Below are positions 39,169-52,840 of a DNA stretch of 64,000 nt, in pieces; position 1 is the first letter of the stretch, and every line of letters begins with the position of its first letter. Position numbers and translations under genes: made by a program. The DNA comes from Acanthacorydalis orientalis. Lineage: Eukaryota > Arthropoda > Insecta > Megaloptera > Corydalidae. The DNA lies in contig CM068319.1 of assembly GCA_034766995.1 (NCBI GenBank), positions 24,362,459 to 24,426,458 of the forward strand, written 5' to 3'. Under the pieces are notes generated by a model. It was not told the origin of the DNA and did not search any database. It was given only the letters and a program-made list of their open reading frames with translations.

Positions 39169-41043
39169 GTTGATATTTAAATGTTGGGTATGTTAAATGC
39201 AATTCACATATTGAATAAATTTTTAGTCATATATAGTGAATTATAAAGTGTATAAATCATCTATCTTTTATTTATATATCAGTTTCGAATTTATAATATA
39301 TTAGTAGTTATCAATATATTTGATTTCCTACATTGGTATAATATCATATATCAGTATTACAATGTAAGAAATGCTTACCATATACTAAAACCTATAAAAA
39401 TTAGACGTTACAAAAATTCACACGTTTAAATACAGTCATTTTATGTCTTAAGAACTGTATTTCAGTAATTATAAAGACTGATTAATAGAAATGTTAATAA
39501 AATATAAATAAACACAAAAGAAATGAGCATTGAGTACATTTATGACAATATTTGCTGACTAATATTCGTCAAACTGAATTGAACATTATATTAACTAGAA
39601 GTATGAATAAATTTGATTACATTTTCCTGTTTTATACTCTAAACCTTATACTGTTCCCCATTTATCTTTTGCCCAAACTTCTTCCCCAAAACTTCTTGCT
39701 TCAAAAATGTAATATATGATAGTGTTGTAGACAAATTAACTTTACTTATTTTTCAAATATTTTCCATATATACTCAATTTTCATAGAATGAGCAATGAAA
39801 ACAAATATATGCAGTTATAGTTTGCTTTCATATGCATAAAGTTAATAATTCAATGTATGAAAAAACATGCCTTCAAAAAAAGATCATATAGATAGTGGTT
39901 TACTTTTGAAATTTATTTCATTTCTATAATATAAATTAATATTACTAGGATTTATGAAGATTTTTGATTTCTGTATATATTTATTGCTTCTCTAACAGTA
40001 CTGAATAAACGTACAGAAATTATTTTAAAAAGTCTTACAAATTGATAAAAATTACAGATAATAATTGAAATCATGTATGCTAAACAAAAAGGTTGTTGGT
40101 AAACTAATAATTATATATGTGTTTTATTCCAACTTCTTTAAAAGGCCTAACTAAAAGAGTTCCTATTTCAGAATGAATGTTATTGCATTTTTTCATGAAT
40201 TTATTTTAGAAAAAGAATATTTTAACTAATTTTCTAATTCTTTTTCAAACAATTAGTGAAACTTTGAAAGTAGATACTAGTGTTCCCTGTAATAGGTTTA
40301 TTTCTATGCTAAATGTACCATCATGACAATGAGTTTATTTACTTTTCTAAAAGAATGCAGCACATGTACTAAAAATGATATAAAATTTGTGGTCTCGTAG
40401 GAATTCATGCGATTTTTTAGATTTGCATAAAAAACCGTGTGAGATGTTATGTCATGTAGTAACATGATATCTGCAGTATTTAAAATATATGTTGGAAAGA
40501 GCAGAACAAGTCATAATACAATTCTATAACGTCAACTTGATGCAGATTAAATATTAAAGATATTTTGATTAGAATAAACCATTTACTTCAATCAAATATA
40601 TTCAATATTTAAACTGTCTCAAAAAAGTTATATTTACATTATTTTTCTGAAATATTCGTATTCGTTTAAATCAACGATTTTATTGACAATTAAAAGCATG
40701 TACGCACACACACTTTAGTGAATAAAAATTATATGTAATGTATGTATTTGAAAAAAATATTAAAAATAAAGCATTCATCATAGGATATTTTAGTGTTGAG
40801 TACGTTAATTAATGCAATTCCACTTTTGAATGAAAGATAAGTTATATATAGTTAATTATAAACAACATCTAAAAACATGTACACACACACACACGCACGC
40901 ACGTACACACAATTCCAAGAACAAGAACAATATTTAATTTATATGACTAGATAGATATACTGTGTGATATTTGAAGGTTGTGTATTTCAAACTGTTAAAG
41001 CAGAGTAGAAGCACTGTATATTGTAAATATTATGTATAAACAT

Positions 41044-41046
<3 letters not shown>

Positions 41047-41108
<62 letters not shown>
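41047..41108. repeat. (TA)n tract at the D1/G1 junction
   Basis: About 60 bp of perfect TA repeat between AT-rich block D and CpG-rich module G. Confidence 0.95.
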
Positions 41109-41110
<2 letters not shown>

Positions 41111-41119
41111 CTGGAGAAA

Positions 41120-43169
41120 TGTATGTACGATTGTCTACAGAATCAGTCCGGTGCACGGTGATGAAACGAAATGCTGCAAAAAAAATTTTTTGCAATAATT
41201 TATATTTTGAAAATTAACAGTTTTTTAATGGAAAAGCGATACTAGACACTCATTTAAACTCTGAATATGTTTCAGTACATCGGTAACATGGACAGTGCCA
41301 GAACAATCGCGTCTGCAATTTCGCACGTCACAGGGAAATGTGAAATTATCGTAAATCAGTCATTTTTGTTGTGCGACGCGAAACTAGACGTCTATTTGAA
41401 TATTGAACTGATGTCTGTTTGTTAATTGAGCGTACAGGTTCGGAGAAATAGGGCCTGAATATTGTGAATGATCCAAATCGCATGCCGATTCAAATACATT
41501 TTAGAGGCCGGTGTTACTTCTAAATATTAATACGTAGGCTTACAAACCTACCCGCATCCAATGCAATGAAAAAATCGTCAAAAATGCGAAAAAAATATTT
41601 GTGCAAAATATTTTTTTTTGCAAATCGATAGTTTTTGTGCTGCAAAGCGATACTAGACGTGCGTTGAATATCCGAACCCGTTTCAGTTCATCGGTAGCAT
41701 GCGTAGTTCCGGAATAATCGCGTCTGCAAATTCGCTCTGACGTCACTGAAAATGTGGTAATTTCGCAAATCGGCCATTTTTGATGTGCAATGCGATAGTA
41801 CACGTCCATTTGAACACTGAATCGGTGTCTGTTTGTCAATTAGGCGTACAGGGTCGAAGTAATTTGCTCCGAAAATTTGCAACCTACCCACTTCGCGGGC
41901 CGATTCAAATACCTTTTAGGTTTCGATTTCACTTTTAAACACCAGGACGTATATCTACGGACCGCCCCGCTTGCGACGCGTCAAAAAACTCGAAAAAAAT
42001 TTTCTCAAATTCACGTACCACCACCTTCATCCACCTTTGATCACGATTTTTAGACGCGATTTTTTTTCGCAAATCGGCATTTTTTCGCCGCAGATGCAAA
42101 CTAGACGTCCTTCTGAACTATGAATAGTTTTCGGTTTGTCGATAGCACGCGTGACGCCGGAGCAATAGCGTCTGAAAGATTCCACGGGTCCGCGAAATCG
42201 CCTTTTTTCGCATTTTTCACACACTTCCCACCGTTAAATTTGTTTCCAATTGCGGAAACTAGGTGCGCCTGATCCGTCCGCTCCCGATGCGCTGAAAAAA
42301 CATCGAAAAGTCGATGTGCAAAAATCTCCAGTTTCGCAAGTCAGAAGTTAGGGCGTGGCATTTCTCGATTTTGTCTATAGATTTGATGGTGGAGGCGCAT
42401 AAGGTATTAACGTGCTTGACGGATGTTTTCCTTTTGGAAATCGCTTGTTTCGCGTGATTCTAGTCGTCTTCACGGACTGTATACAAGGGTCTGTATGCGG
42501 CTCGTACAGGCCCGGTGCAGCAGGCCCGAGAAAATTTATAATAGACGAAAAAATTACAAATCGGAAATTTTTTCGACGCGATTCAATAATAGACATCCAT
42601 AGAACCTTCGAACCGACGTCGCTTCCTTGCTCACACGTACAGAACCGGCACAGAGGCCCGAAAACCAGTCGACGACCGAAATTTCCTATGTCGTTTCTAG
42701 ACGTGTATAAGTGGCGGGGTCATCTTTTATCGCGTAATTATAAATGTTCGAGGCTTTCTCACTTCCAATCCACCCAAAATAATTTCAAAAAAGATTTATA
42801 TTATGCGTGTAGGTGTGTATGTTTTTTTCCAAATTGTTCAAGTCGTGCAAATCGATGAATCTGGCGGTACAGAGCGAATGTATATGTCTAATGGAACTGC
42901 GGACCGGCATAGGTTCTTCGGCCGCGCGTACAGTGCCGAATCAACGGTCCGAAGCACAAACTAGTGCTGATTGCTTCTGACACCGTTTCAAGCACATTTA
43001 AGCAACGGAAATTTTAACAAACGCATGCCTAAGGAATGTCATGCTTGCGATGCACCGAAAAATTCGCGAAAAATAATGCTGGATTTTTTTTATTAGATTG
43101 TTTTTTTTTGCAAAATTATTTTTGAAAGCGAAGAAGATTTTGGCTGTGTAGGACAATAGCGGCTACCAA
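41120..43169 (+). repeat. CpG-rich module G1
   Basis: The first of the GC-rich modules. It starts at CAGAATCAGTCCGGTGCACGG (about 41,138) and runs through internal sub-repeats marked by ACTAGACGTC, GTACAGGG(T/C)CGGAG, GGCCGATTCAAATAC and CGGACCGCCCCGC (near 41,960). Unlike later modules it decays after about 42,900 and joins block D2 at 43,170. Sub-repeat spacing is about 150-190 bp. Open frames of up to 148 codons (42412-42858) have no recognisable protein and are shared between modules only as DNA similarity. Confidence 0.85.
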
Positions 43170-43184
43170 TATATTTTATTATTT

Positions 43185-43440
43185 ACTATTCATATTTTCT
43201 GAAATCTAAGATAGATGCGTACGGCCATCTGTAGAAAAAACTGAAATATATTTTTTCCTGTCTTTGAAACGTCGGTATGAAATTAGTTTTCGTATAGGTT
43301 GGGATATAAATTTAAAAAAAATCAGTACTTTCCCTTAGTCAAATGGTAAATAAATTTTTTTTCTTTAAGTATTTAGTTTACAAATTACATATAATAGCAA
43401 CAGATGGCACAACTAACTCGATTTTGAATTTAAAATGTAT
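43185..43440. repeat. Diverged family B core, copy in block D2
   Basis: Same element as at 38,420-38,690, carried along by the duplication of block D. Confidence 0.75.
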
Positions 43441-43666
43441 AAATGAAAACGCAAACAGATTTAATATACACATATTTAATATATAAGGAATACTACTTTG
43501 TTAGCATTTAGCTTGTAAAAAAGATGTATATATATACAAACATGTATATTAATATTATTTATTATTTTTGACGATCCACCATTCTTTGTTTGAAATTATT
43601 TCAAACTGAACCATCGAATACCTCTTGTTTCATTTATAAATGTTTTTAAAAATTACAATAAGAATA

Positions 43667-43715
<49 letters not shown>

Positions 43716-43719
43716 TATA

Positions 43720-43870
43720 TTAATGTTGTTACAACCAAAGCATATTTCATTTTCAGTCAAACTTAAAAATATAAAGCATTCAATATTATGAGTTCCCTGA
43801 AACATTACATGTATAAATAGAAATGGAAGAAGCTATAATGATGCTCTAAATAATAAATACTTCTAGACAA
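43720..43870 (+). repeat. Family C element, copy in block D2
   Basis: Same order of words as at 38,960-39,110, with GAAGCTATAATGATG, which is closer to the copy at 15,895-16,045. Confidence 0.6.
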
Positions 43871-43880
43871 TAAAATATAA

Positions 43881-43928
<48 letters not shown>

Positions 43929-45697
43929 GTTGATATTTAAATGTTGAGTATGTTAAATGCAATTCACTTATTGAATAAATTTTTAGTCATATATAGTGAA
44001 TTATAAAGTGTATAAATCATCTATCTTTTATTTATATATCAGTTTCGAATTTATAATATATTAGTAGTTATCAATATATTTGATTTCCTACATTGGTATA
44101 ATATCATATATCAGTATTACAATGTAAGAAATGCTTACCATATACTAAAACCTATAAAAATTAGACGTTATAAAAATTCACACGTTTAAATAGAGTCATT
44201 TTATGTCTTAAGAACTGTATTTCAGTAATTATAAAGACTGATTAATAGAAATGTTAATAAAATATAAATAAACACAAAAGAAATGAGCATTGAGTACATT
44301 TATGAAAACATTTGCTGACTAATATTCGTCAAACTGAATTGAACATAATATTAACTAGAAGTATGAATAAATTTGATTACATTTTCCTGTTTTATACTCT
44401 AAACCTTATACTGTTTCTGATTTACCTTTTAAAACGTTTTGCTTCATAAATTTAATATATGATAGTGTTGTAGACAAATTAACTTTACTTATTTTTCAAA
44501 TATTTTCCATATATACACACTTTTCATAGAATAAGCAATGAAAACAAATATATGCAGTTATAGTTTGCTTTCATATGCATAAAGAAAATAATTCCATGTA
44601 TGAAAAAGCATGCCTTCAAAAAAAGATCATATAGATAGTGGTTTACTATTGAAATTTATTTCATTTCTATAATATAAATTAATATTACTAGGATTTATGA
44701 AGATTTTTGATTTCTGTATATATTTATTGCTTCTCTAACAGTACTGAATAAACGTACAGAAATTATTTTAAAAAGTCTTACAAATTGATAAAAATTACAG
44801 ATAATAATTGAAATCATGTATGCTAAACAAAAAGGTTGTTGGTAAACAAATAATTATATATGTGTTTTATGTCAACTTCTCTAAAAGGCCTAACTAAAAG
44901 AGTTCCTATTTCAGAATGAATGTTATTGCATTTTTTCATGAATTTATTTTAGAAAAAGAATATTTTAACTAATTTTCTAATTCTTTTTCAAACAATTAGT
45001 GAAACTTTGAAAGTAAATACTAGTGTTCCCTGTAATAGGTTTATTTCTATGCTAAATGTACCATCATGACAATGAGTTTATTTACTTTTCTAAAAGAATG
45101 CAGCACATGTACTGAAAATGATATAAAATTTGTGGTCTCGTAGGAAATTCATGCGATTTTTTAGATTTGCATAAAAAACCGTGTGAGATGTTATGTCATG
45201 TAGTAACATGATATCTGCAGTATTTAAAATATATGTTGGAAAGAGCAGAACAAGCCATAATACAATTCTATAACGTCAACTTGATGCAGATTAAATATTA
45301 AAGATATTTTGATTAGAATAAACCATTTACTTCAATCAAATATATTCAATATTTAAACTGTCTCAAAAAAGTTATATTTACATTATTTTTCTGAAATATT
45401 CGTATTCGTTTAAATCAACGATTTTTTTGACAATTAAAAACATGTACGCACTCACACTTCAGTGAATAAAAATTATACGTAATATATGTATTTGAAAAAA
45501 ATATTAAAAATAAAGCATTCATCATAGGATATTTTAGTGTTGAGTACGTTAATTAATGAAATTCTACTTTTGAATGAAAGATAAGTTATATATAGTGAAT
45601 TATAAACAGCAACTAAAAACATGTACACACACACAATTCCAAGAACAAGAACAGTTTTTAATTTATATGACTAGATAGATATACTATGTGATATTTG

Positions 45698-47940
45698 TAC
45701 AGAATACAGAATCAGTCCAGTGCACGGTGATGAAACGAAATGCTGCAAAATTATTTTTTTGCAATAATTTATATTTTGAAAATTGACAGTTTTTAAATGG
45801 CAAATCGTTACTAGACACCCATTTAAACTCTGAATAGGTTTTAGTACATCGGTAACGCGTGCGGTGTCGGAACAACGCGTCTGCAATTTCGCTCTGACGT
45901 CACTGGAAATGTGAAATTATCGTAAATCGACCATTTTTGTTTTGCGATGCGATACTAGACGTCTATTTGAATACTGAACCGGTATCACTTTGTCAATTTA
46001 GCGTACAGAGTTGGAGAAATAGGGCCCGAATTTTGTGACTAGCCCAATTTGCAGGTCGATTCAAATACATTTTAGAGGTCGATGTCACTTTTAAATACTA
46101 GTACGTCTGTCTACAAACCGACCCGCTTCCGATGCGATGAAAAAATTGCAAAGAAAGTGAAAAAAAATTTTTTGCAAAATATTTTTTTTTGCAAATCGAT
46201 AGTTTTTGTGCTGCAAAGCGATAGTAGACGTCCGCTGAATATCCGAACCCGTTCCATTTCATCGGTAGCATGCGTAGTTCCGGAATAATCTCGTCTGCAA
46301 ATTCGCTCTGACGTCACTGAAAACGTGGTAATTTCGCAAATCGACCATTTTTGTTGTGCAGTACGATACTGTACGCCTATTTGAACACTGGACCGGTGTC
46401 GGTTTGTCAATTAGGTGTACAGGGCCGGAGTAATATGGTCCGAAAATTTGCGACCCGCCTACTTCGGGGGCCGATTCAAATACCTTCTAGGTTCCGATTT
46501 CACTTTTAATCACCAGGACGTGTATCTACGGACCGCCCCGCTTGCGATTCGCGAAAAAACTAGAAAAATTTTTTCTCAAATTCACGTATCCCTACCTTTG
46601 ATCACGATTTTCAGACGCGATTTTTTTTTCGCAAATCGGCAATTTTCTCGACGCAGATACAAACTAGACGTCCGTCTGAACTATGAATATTTTGCGGTTT
46701 CTCGATATCACGCATAACGCCGGAGCAATGGCGTCTGAAAGGTTCCGCGGGTCCGAAAATTCGCATTTTTTCGCATTTTTCGCACACTTCCCACCGTTGA
46801 ATTTGCTTCCAAACGCGGAAACTAGGTGCGCCGGACCCGTCCGCTCCCGATGCGCTGAAAAAAACATCGAAAAGTCGATGTGCAGAAATTTGCAATTTCG
46901 CAAGTCAGAAGTCAGGGCGTGGCATTTTTCGATATTTGTCCGTAGATTTGATGGTGGAGGCGCATAAAGTATTAATGTGCCCAGCGGGCGTTTTCCTTTC
47001 GGAAATCGCTTGTTTCGCGTGATTCTAGACGTCTACACGGACTGTATGCAAGTGTCGGTATGCAGCCCGCACAGGCCCGGTGCAGCAGGCCCGAGAAAAT
47101 TTGTAAATAGACGAAAAAATTACAAATCGGTGATTTTTTCGATGCGGTGCGATATTAGACGCCCGTCCGACCTTCGAACCGACGTCGCTTTTTCGCTCAC
47201 ATGTACAGGGCCGACACAGGGGCCCGACAATCAGTCGATGACTGGAATTTTCAATGTCGTTTCTAGACGTTTGTAAGTGCCGGCGCCAACTCTTATCGCG
47301 TAATTACAAATGTCCGACGCCTTCTTACTTCCAATGCACCAAAAAATTGCAAAAAACATTTGTATTATGCGTGTAGGCGTGTATGTTTTTTCATAATTGT
47401 TTGAATCTTACAAATCGACAAATCTGGCGGTACAGAGCGAATGTACGGGTGTAATGGAATTGCGATCCGGCGTCTGTCATCCATCTCCGCGTTCAGGGCC
47501 GGCACAACGGCCCCACGCCCGTACGAGTCTACTTATCGTTCTGAATCCGCTGGAAATATTCGCAGACGAGCGGATAGCATGAATCAAAATCTTATTTATT
47601 GTACGCAAATAAATAATTTAACATATTTTAATATTTTTACATCAGTAGACCGTCCATAGTCGTTGAATTAATTATTAACGGTCCATTTGGCGAAGCAACG
47701 TCAAAAAAAACTCAGATCGATCGAGAATGACCCGGCGTGATTTTCAGACCGATGGTGTAGGCGCCTCGATGCATTATAGAAACGATGGTGGACGGTTGGC
47801 TTCGTATTGTTGCAAAAATATTTTATATCTAGATCGCCACTTCTCCTCACAGTCTTATTGAACTGCCACATTTTATTAATGGTTAAACGGTTGCAAATTG
47901 TCATCGTATGTATCCAGTATATCAGTCGAACAGGGACGAG
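45698..47940 (+). repeat. CpG-rich module G2
   Basis: Begins with the same CAGAATCAGTCC / CACGGTGATGAAACG sequence as G1 and continues to the complete module end. That end is CCGTCCATAGTCGTTGAATT near 47,649, followed by GATGGTGTAGGCGCCTCG and GATGGTGGACGGTTGG. The ACCAGGACGTGTATCTACGG landmark is at 46,512. No protein family is recognisable in its short open frames. Confidence 0.9.
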
Positions 47941-50390
47941 CCAGTTTCATTGTTTACATGATAGTCATTGAAAAAAATACAACAGCATATCCGAGTCCGA
48001 TAATCGACGGAACCGGTTCGGCGCGCGGTCGTGAAACGAACTGCCGGCCGACGAAATCGCACGTTAGACGTATTTGTGATGAAGTGAACATTTCTATTGA
48101 GGCAAAATCACTTGTACATGGGCCTATGGACCGGCTCGCTTCCGATGCGGTGAAAAAATCGCCAAAAACGCAAAAAAAATTTTTTTGCAAAACATTATTT
48201 TTTGCAAATCGATAGTTTTTGTACTGCAAAGCGATACTAGAAGTCCGTAGAAACTCCGAACCGATTCTATTTCATCGGTAGCATGTGTGGTTCCGGAATA
48301 ATCGCGCCTGCAAATTTGCTCTGACGTCACTGAAAATGTGGAAATTTCGCAAATCGACAATTTTTGTTGCGCGATGCGATAGGGAACGTCCATTTGAACC
48401 CTGAATCGTTGTCAGATTGTCAATTAGGCGTACAGGGCCGGAACAATACGGTCCGAAAATTTGTGGCCCGGCCACTTCGAGGGCCGATTCAAATACCTTC
48501 TACGTTCCGATTTCACTTTTAAACGCCAGGACGTGTATCTACGGACCGCCCCGCTTGCGAATCGCGAAAAAACTCGAAAAAATTTTTCTCAAATTCACGT
48601 ACCCCTACCTTTGATCACGATTTTCGGACGCGAATTTTTTTTCGCAAATCGGCTATTTTTTCGCCGCAGATGCAAACTGGACGTCCGTCTGAACTATGAA
48701 TAGTTTGCGGTTTTTCGATATCACGCGTAACATCGGAGCAATGGCGTCTGAAATGTTCCGCGGGTCCGAAAATTCGCATTTTTTTGCATTTTTCGCACAC
48801 TTCCCACCGTTGAATTTGCTTCCAAACGCGGAAACTAGGTGCGCCGGACCCGTCCGCTCCCGATGCGCTGAAAAAAACATCGAAAAGTCGATGTGCAGAA
48901 ATTTGCAATTTCGCAAGTCAGAAGTCAGGGCGTGGCATTTCTCGATATTTGTCCGTAGATTTGATGGTGGAGGCGCATAAACTATTAATATGCTCGGCGG
49001 GCGTTTTCCTTTCGGAAATCGCTTATTTCGCGTGATTCTAGACGCCTACACGGACTGTACGGAAGTGTCGGTGTGCGGCCCGCACAGGCCCGGTGCAGCA
49101 GGCCCGTGAAATTTTGTAAATAGACGAAAAAATTACAAATCGGTGATTTTTTCGATGCGGTGCGATATTAGACTCCCGTCCGACCTTCGAACCAACGTCG
49201 CTTTTTTGCTCACACGTACAGGGCCGACACATGGGCCCGAAAATCAGTCGACGATCGGAATTTCCTGTGACGTTTCTAGACGTATATAAGTGCCGGTGTC
49301 ATCTTTTATCGCGTAATTACAAATGTTCGACGCATTCTCACTTCCAATCCGCCAAAATAATTTCAAAAAGCATTTATATTATACGTGTAGGTGTGTATGT
49401 ATGTATGTTTTTTTCCAACTTGTTTGAGTCTTGCAAATCGATGAATCTGGCAGTACAGAGCGAATGTACGGGCCTAGTGGAACTGAAAACTGGCGTTGGT
49501 TATCCATCTGCGCGTTCAGGGCCGGCACAACGGCCCCACGCCCGTATTACAGGCTGTCACTGATCGATTCTGACGCCGTTTCTGACACATTTAAGCATCG
49601 GAGATAAATTTAATAAACGAAACGGTTTTCTGTGGACTGCCCCGACATGTACCCGTCAAAAAAATCGCGAAAAAATGCAAGATATTTTTTGCAAGGTTTC
49701 GATTTTCCCAAATCAACGAATTCAACGGTACATGGCGAATCTAAACGCGTATCGATACGCGAACCTACGTCTGTCCTTATATCGCACGTTCAGAGCCGTA
49801 ATAACGGTCCGACATCCGTAACACAGGCTGACTCCGACAGGACCGTAACAATAGTCCCGTCACCGTATCATAGCTGGCTCCGGCCACATATGACTTCGGG
49901 TGAAGTTTATTTAGGGGTCGTCGATAAGTATATTCGCACGAATGAAAGTCTACGTGTCGTTATGAATCCGATTCGGTGATAAATCTGCTGGAAAAATTCG
50001 CAAATGAGCGGATAGAACGAATCAATCTTATGAATTGTACGCAAATAAACAATAAATATATTGTAATGTTTTTAAATCAGTAGACCGTCCATAGTCGTTG
50101 AATTAATTATTAACGGTCCATTTGGCGAAGCAGTGTCAAGAAAAAACTCAAATCGATTGATAATGACCCGGCGTGATTTTCATACCGATGGTGTAGGCGC
50201 CTCGGTACATTATAGAAACGATGGTGCACGGTTGGCTTTGTATTGGTGCAAAAATATGTTATAACTAGATCTCTATTCTCCTCATAGTCTCATTGAACTG
50301 CGACAGTTTATTAATAATTAAACGGGTGCAAAATGACATCGTATATATCTAGTATATCAGTCGAACAGGGACGAATCACTTTCATTGTGT
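47941..50390 (+). repeat. CpG-rich module G3, ~2.45 kb
   Basis: Full-length module. GTTTACATGATAGTCATTG (47,953), GGCGCGCGGTCGTGAAACG, GACGTCACTG, GCCAGGACGTGTATCTACGG (about 48,525), GATGGTGGAGGCGCATAA (about 48,963), GCGGGCGTTTTCC, CCGTCCATAGTCGTTG (50,090). The distance to the same landmark in G4 is about 2,450 bp. Confidence 0.9.
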
Positions 50391-52840
50391 TTACATGGTA
50401 GTCGCATAAAACGCCGTTACATTTCCATTTACAGTGTGTTCGAGTCCGATAATCGACGGAATCGGTCCGGCGCGCGGCGGTTAAACGAACTGCCGGCCGA
50501 CGAAATCGCCCGGTCGTAGGAACACACGATTGATCTACTTGCGCCGAAGAGAACATTTCTATTAAGGTAAAATTACTTATACATGGATTTACGGACCAGT
50601 TCGCTTCCGATGCGGCGAAAAAATCGCCAAAAACACGAACAATTATTGTTGTGCAAAAATTAATTATTGCAAATTGACGCTTTTTGTATTGCGAAACGAT
50701 ACTAGACACCCATTTAAACTCTGAAACAGTTTCAGTACATCGGTAACGCGTGCGGTGTCGGAACAATCGCGTTTGCAATTTCGCACTGATGTCACTAGAA
50801 ATGTAAATTTTTGCGTAAATCGACCATTTTTGCTATGCGATGCGATACTAGACGTCTATTTGAATACTGAACCGGTATCGCTTTGTCAATTTAGCATACA
50901 GGGTCGGAGTAATAGGGCCCGAATTTTGTGACTGACCCATTTTACAGGCCGATTCAAATACGTTCTAGAGGCCGGTGTCCCTTTTGAACACTAGTACATG
51001 GGTTTACAAACCGACCCGCTTCCGATGCGGCGAAAAAATCGCCAAAAACGCGAAAAAAATTATTTTGCAAAAAATTATTTTTTGCAAATCGATAGTTTTT
51101 GTGCTGGAAAGCAATACTAGTCGTCCGTCGGAACTCCGAACCGGTTCCAGTTCATCGGTAGCATAAGTGGTTCCCGAGCAATCGCGTTTGCAAATTTGCT
51201 CTGACGTCACTGAAAATGTGGAAATTTCGCAAATCGACAATTTTTGTTGCGCGATGCGATAGGGAACGTCCATTTGAACCCTGAATCGTTATCAGTTTGT
51301 CAATTCGGCGTACAGGGCCGGAGCAATACGTCCGAAAATTTGTGACCCGGCCACTTCGAGGGCCGATTCAAATACCTTCTAGGTTCCGATTTCAATTTTA
51401 ATCACCAGGACGTGTATCTACGGACCGCCCCGCTTGCGATTCGCGAAAAAACTAGAAAAATTTTTTCTCAAATTCACGTATCCCTACCTTTGATCACGAT
51501 TTTCAGACGTGAATTTATTTTCGCAAATCGGCTATTTTTTCGCCGCATGTGCAAAGTAGACGCCCGTCGGAACTATGGATAGTTTTCGGTTTTTCGATAG
51601 CACGCGAAACGCCGGAGCAATGGCGTCTGAAATATTCCGCGGGTCCGAAAATTCGCCTATTTTCGCATTTTTCGCACACTTCCCACCGTTAAATTTGCTT
51701 CCAAATGCGGAAACTAGGTGCGCCGGATCCGTCCGCTCCCGATCCGCTGAAAAAAACATCGAAAAGTCGATGTGCAGAAATTTGCAATTTCGCAAGTCAG
51801 AAGTCAGGGCGTGGCATTTCTCGATATTTGTCCGTAGATTTGATGGTGGAGGCGCATAAACTATTAATATGCTCGGCGGGCGTTTTCCTTTCGGAAATCG
51901 CTTATTTCGCGTGATTCTAGACGCCTACACGGACTGTACGGAAGTGTCGGTGTGCGGCCCGCACAGGCCCGGTGCAGCAGGCCCGAGAAAATTTGTAAAT
52001 AGACGAAAAAATTACAAATCGGTGATTTTTTCGATGCGGTGCGATATTAGACGCCCGTCCGACCTTCGAACCGACGTCGCTTTTTCGCTCACATGTACAG
52101 GGCCGACACAGGGGCCCGACAATCAGTCGATGACTGGAATTTTCAATGTCGTTTCTAGACGTTTGTAAGTGCCGGCGCCAACTCTTATCGCGTAATTACA
52201 AATGTCCGACGCCTTCTTACTTCCAATGCGCCAAAAAATTGCAAAAAACATTTGTATTATGCGTGTAGGCGTGTATGTTTTTTCATAATTGTTTGAATCT
52301 TACAAATCAAGAAATCTGGCGGTACGGAGCGAATGTATGGGCCTAGTGGAACTGCGATCCAGCGTCGGTTATCCATCTCCGCGTTCAGGGCCGGCACAAC
52401 GGCCCCACGCCCGTACGAGTCTACGTATCGTTTTGAATCCGCTGGAAATATTCGAAAACGAGCGGATAGCATGAATCAAAATCTTATGTATTGTACGCAA
52501 ATAAATAATAAACATATTTTAATATTTTTACATCAGTAGACCGTCCATAGTCGTTGAATTAATTATTAACGGACCATTTGGCGAAGCAACGACAAGAAAA
52601 AACTCAATTCGATCGATAATGACCCGGCGTGATTTTCAGACCGATGGTGTAGGCGTCTCGGTGCATTGTAGAAACGATGGTGGACGGTTGGGTTCGTATT
52701 GTTGCAAAAATATTTCATATCTAGATCCCCACTCTCCTCTCAGTCTTATTGAACTGCGACAGTTTATTAATGATTTAACGGGTGCAAAATGTCATCGTAT
52801 GTATCCAGCATATCAGTCGAACAGGGACGAGCTAGTTTCA
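50391..52840 (+). repeat. CpG-rich module G4, ~2.45 kb
   Basis: Same order as G3. Its beginning carries a variant (GTTTACATGGTAGTCGCATAAAACGCC), also seen inverted at the far right end near 61,130-61,160. It contains the longest open frame of the G region (155 codons, minus strand, 50311-50778). That frame is not conserved at protein level in the sister modules and I do not call it a gene. Confidence 0.9.

Larger units (their letters stand above)
38406..40975. repeat. AT-rich block D, copy 1
   Basis: Nearly identical over about 2.5 kb to 43,170-45,697 in the same orientation, with an offset of about 4.72-4.76 kb. It begins with a diverged family B core (38,420-38,690) and includes a family C element (38,960-39,110), two (TA)n tracts (38,916-38,962 and 39,130-39,164) and AT-rich DNA with no sustained open frame. 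A TA tract of about 60 bp (41,047-41,108) separates it from the following G module. That tract is absent from copy 2. Confidence 0.9.
43170..45697. repeat. AT-rich block D, copy 2
   Basis: Direct copy of 38,406-40,975, differing by scattered substitutions and small indels. For example, the run of CTTCCCC words near 39,671 is shortened here, and a TA interruption (TACATA) appears near 43,708. It joins the next G module directly at about 45,698, without the TA tract found at the D1/G1 junction. Confidence 0.9.
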
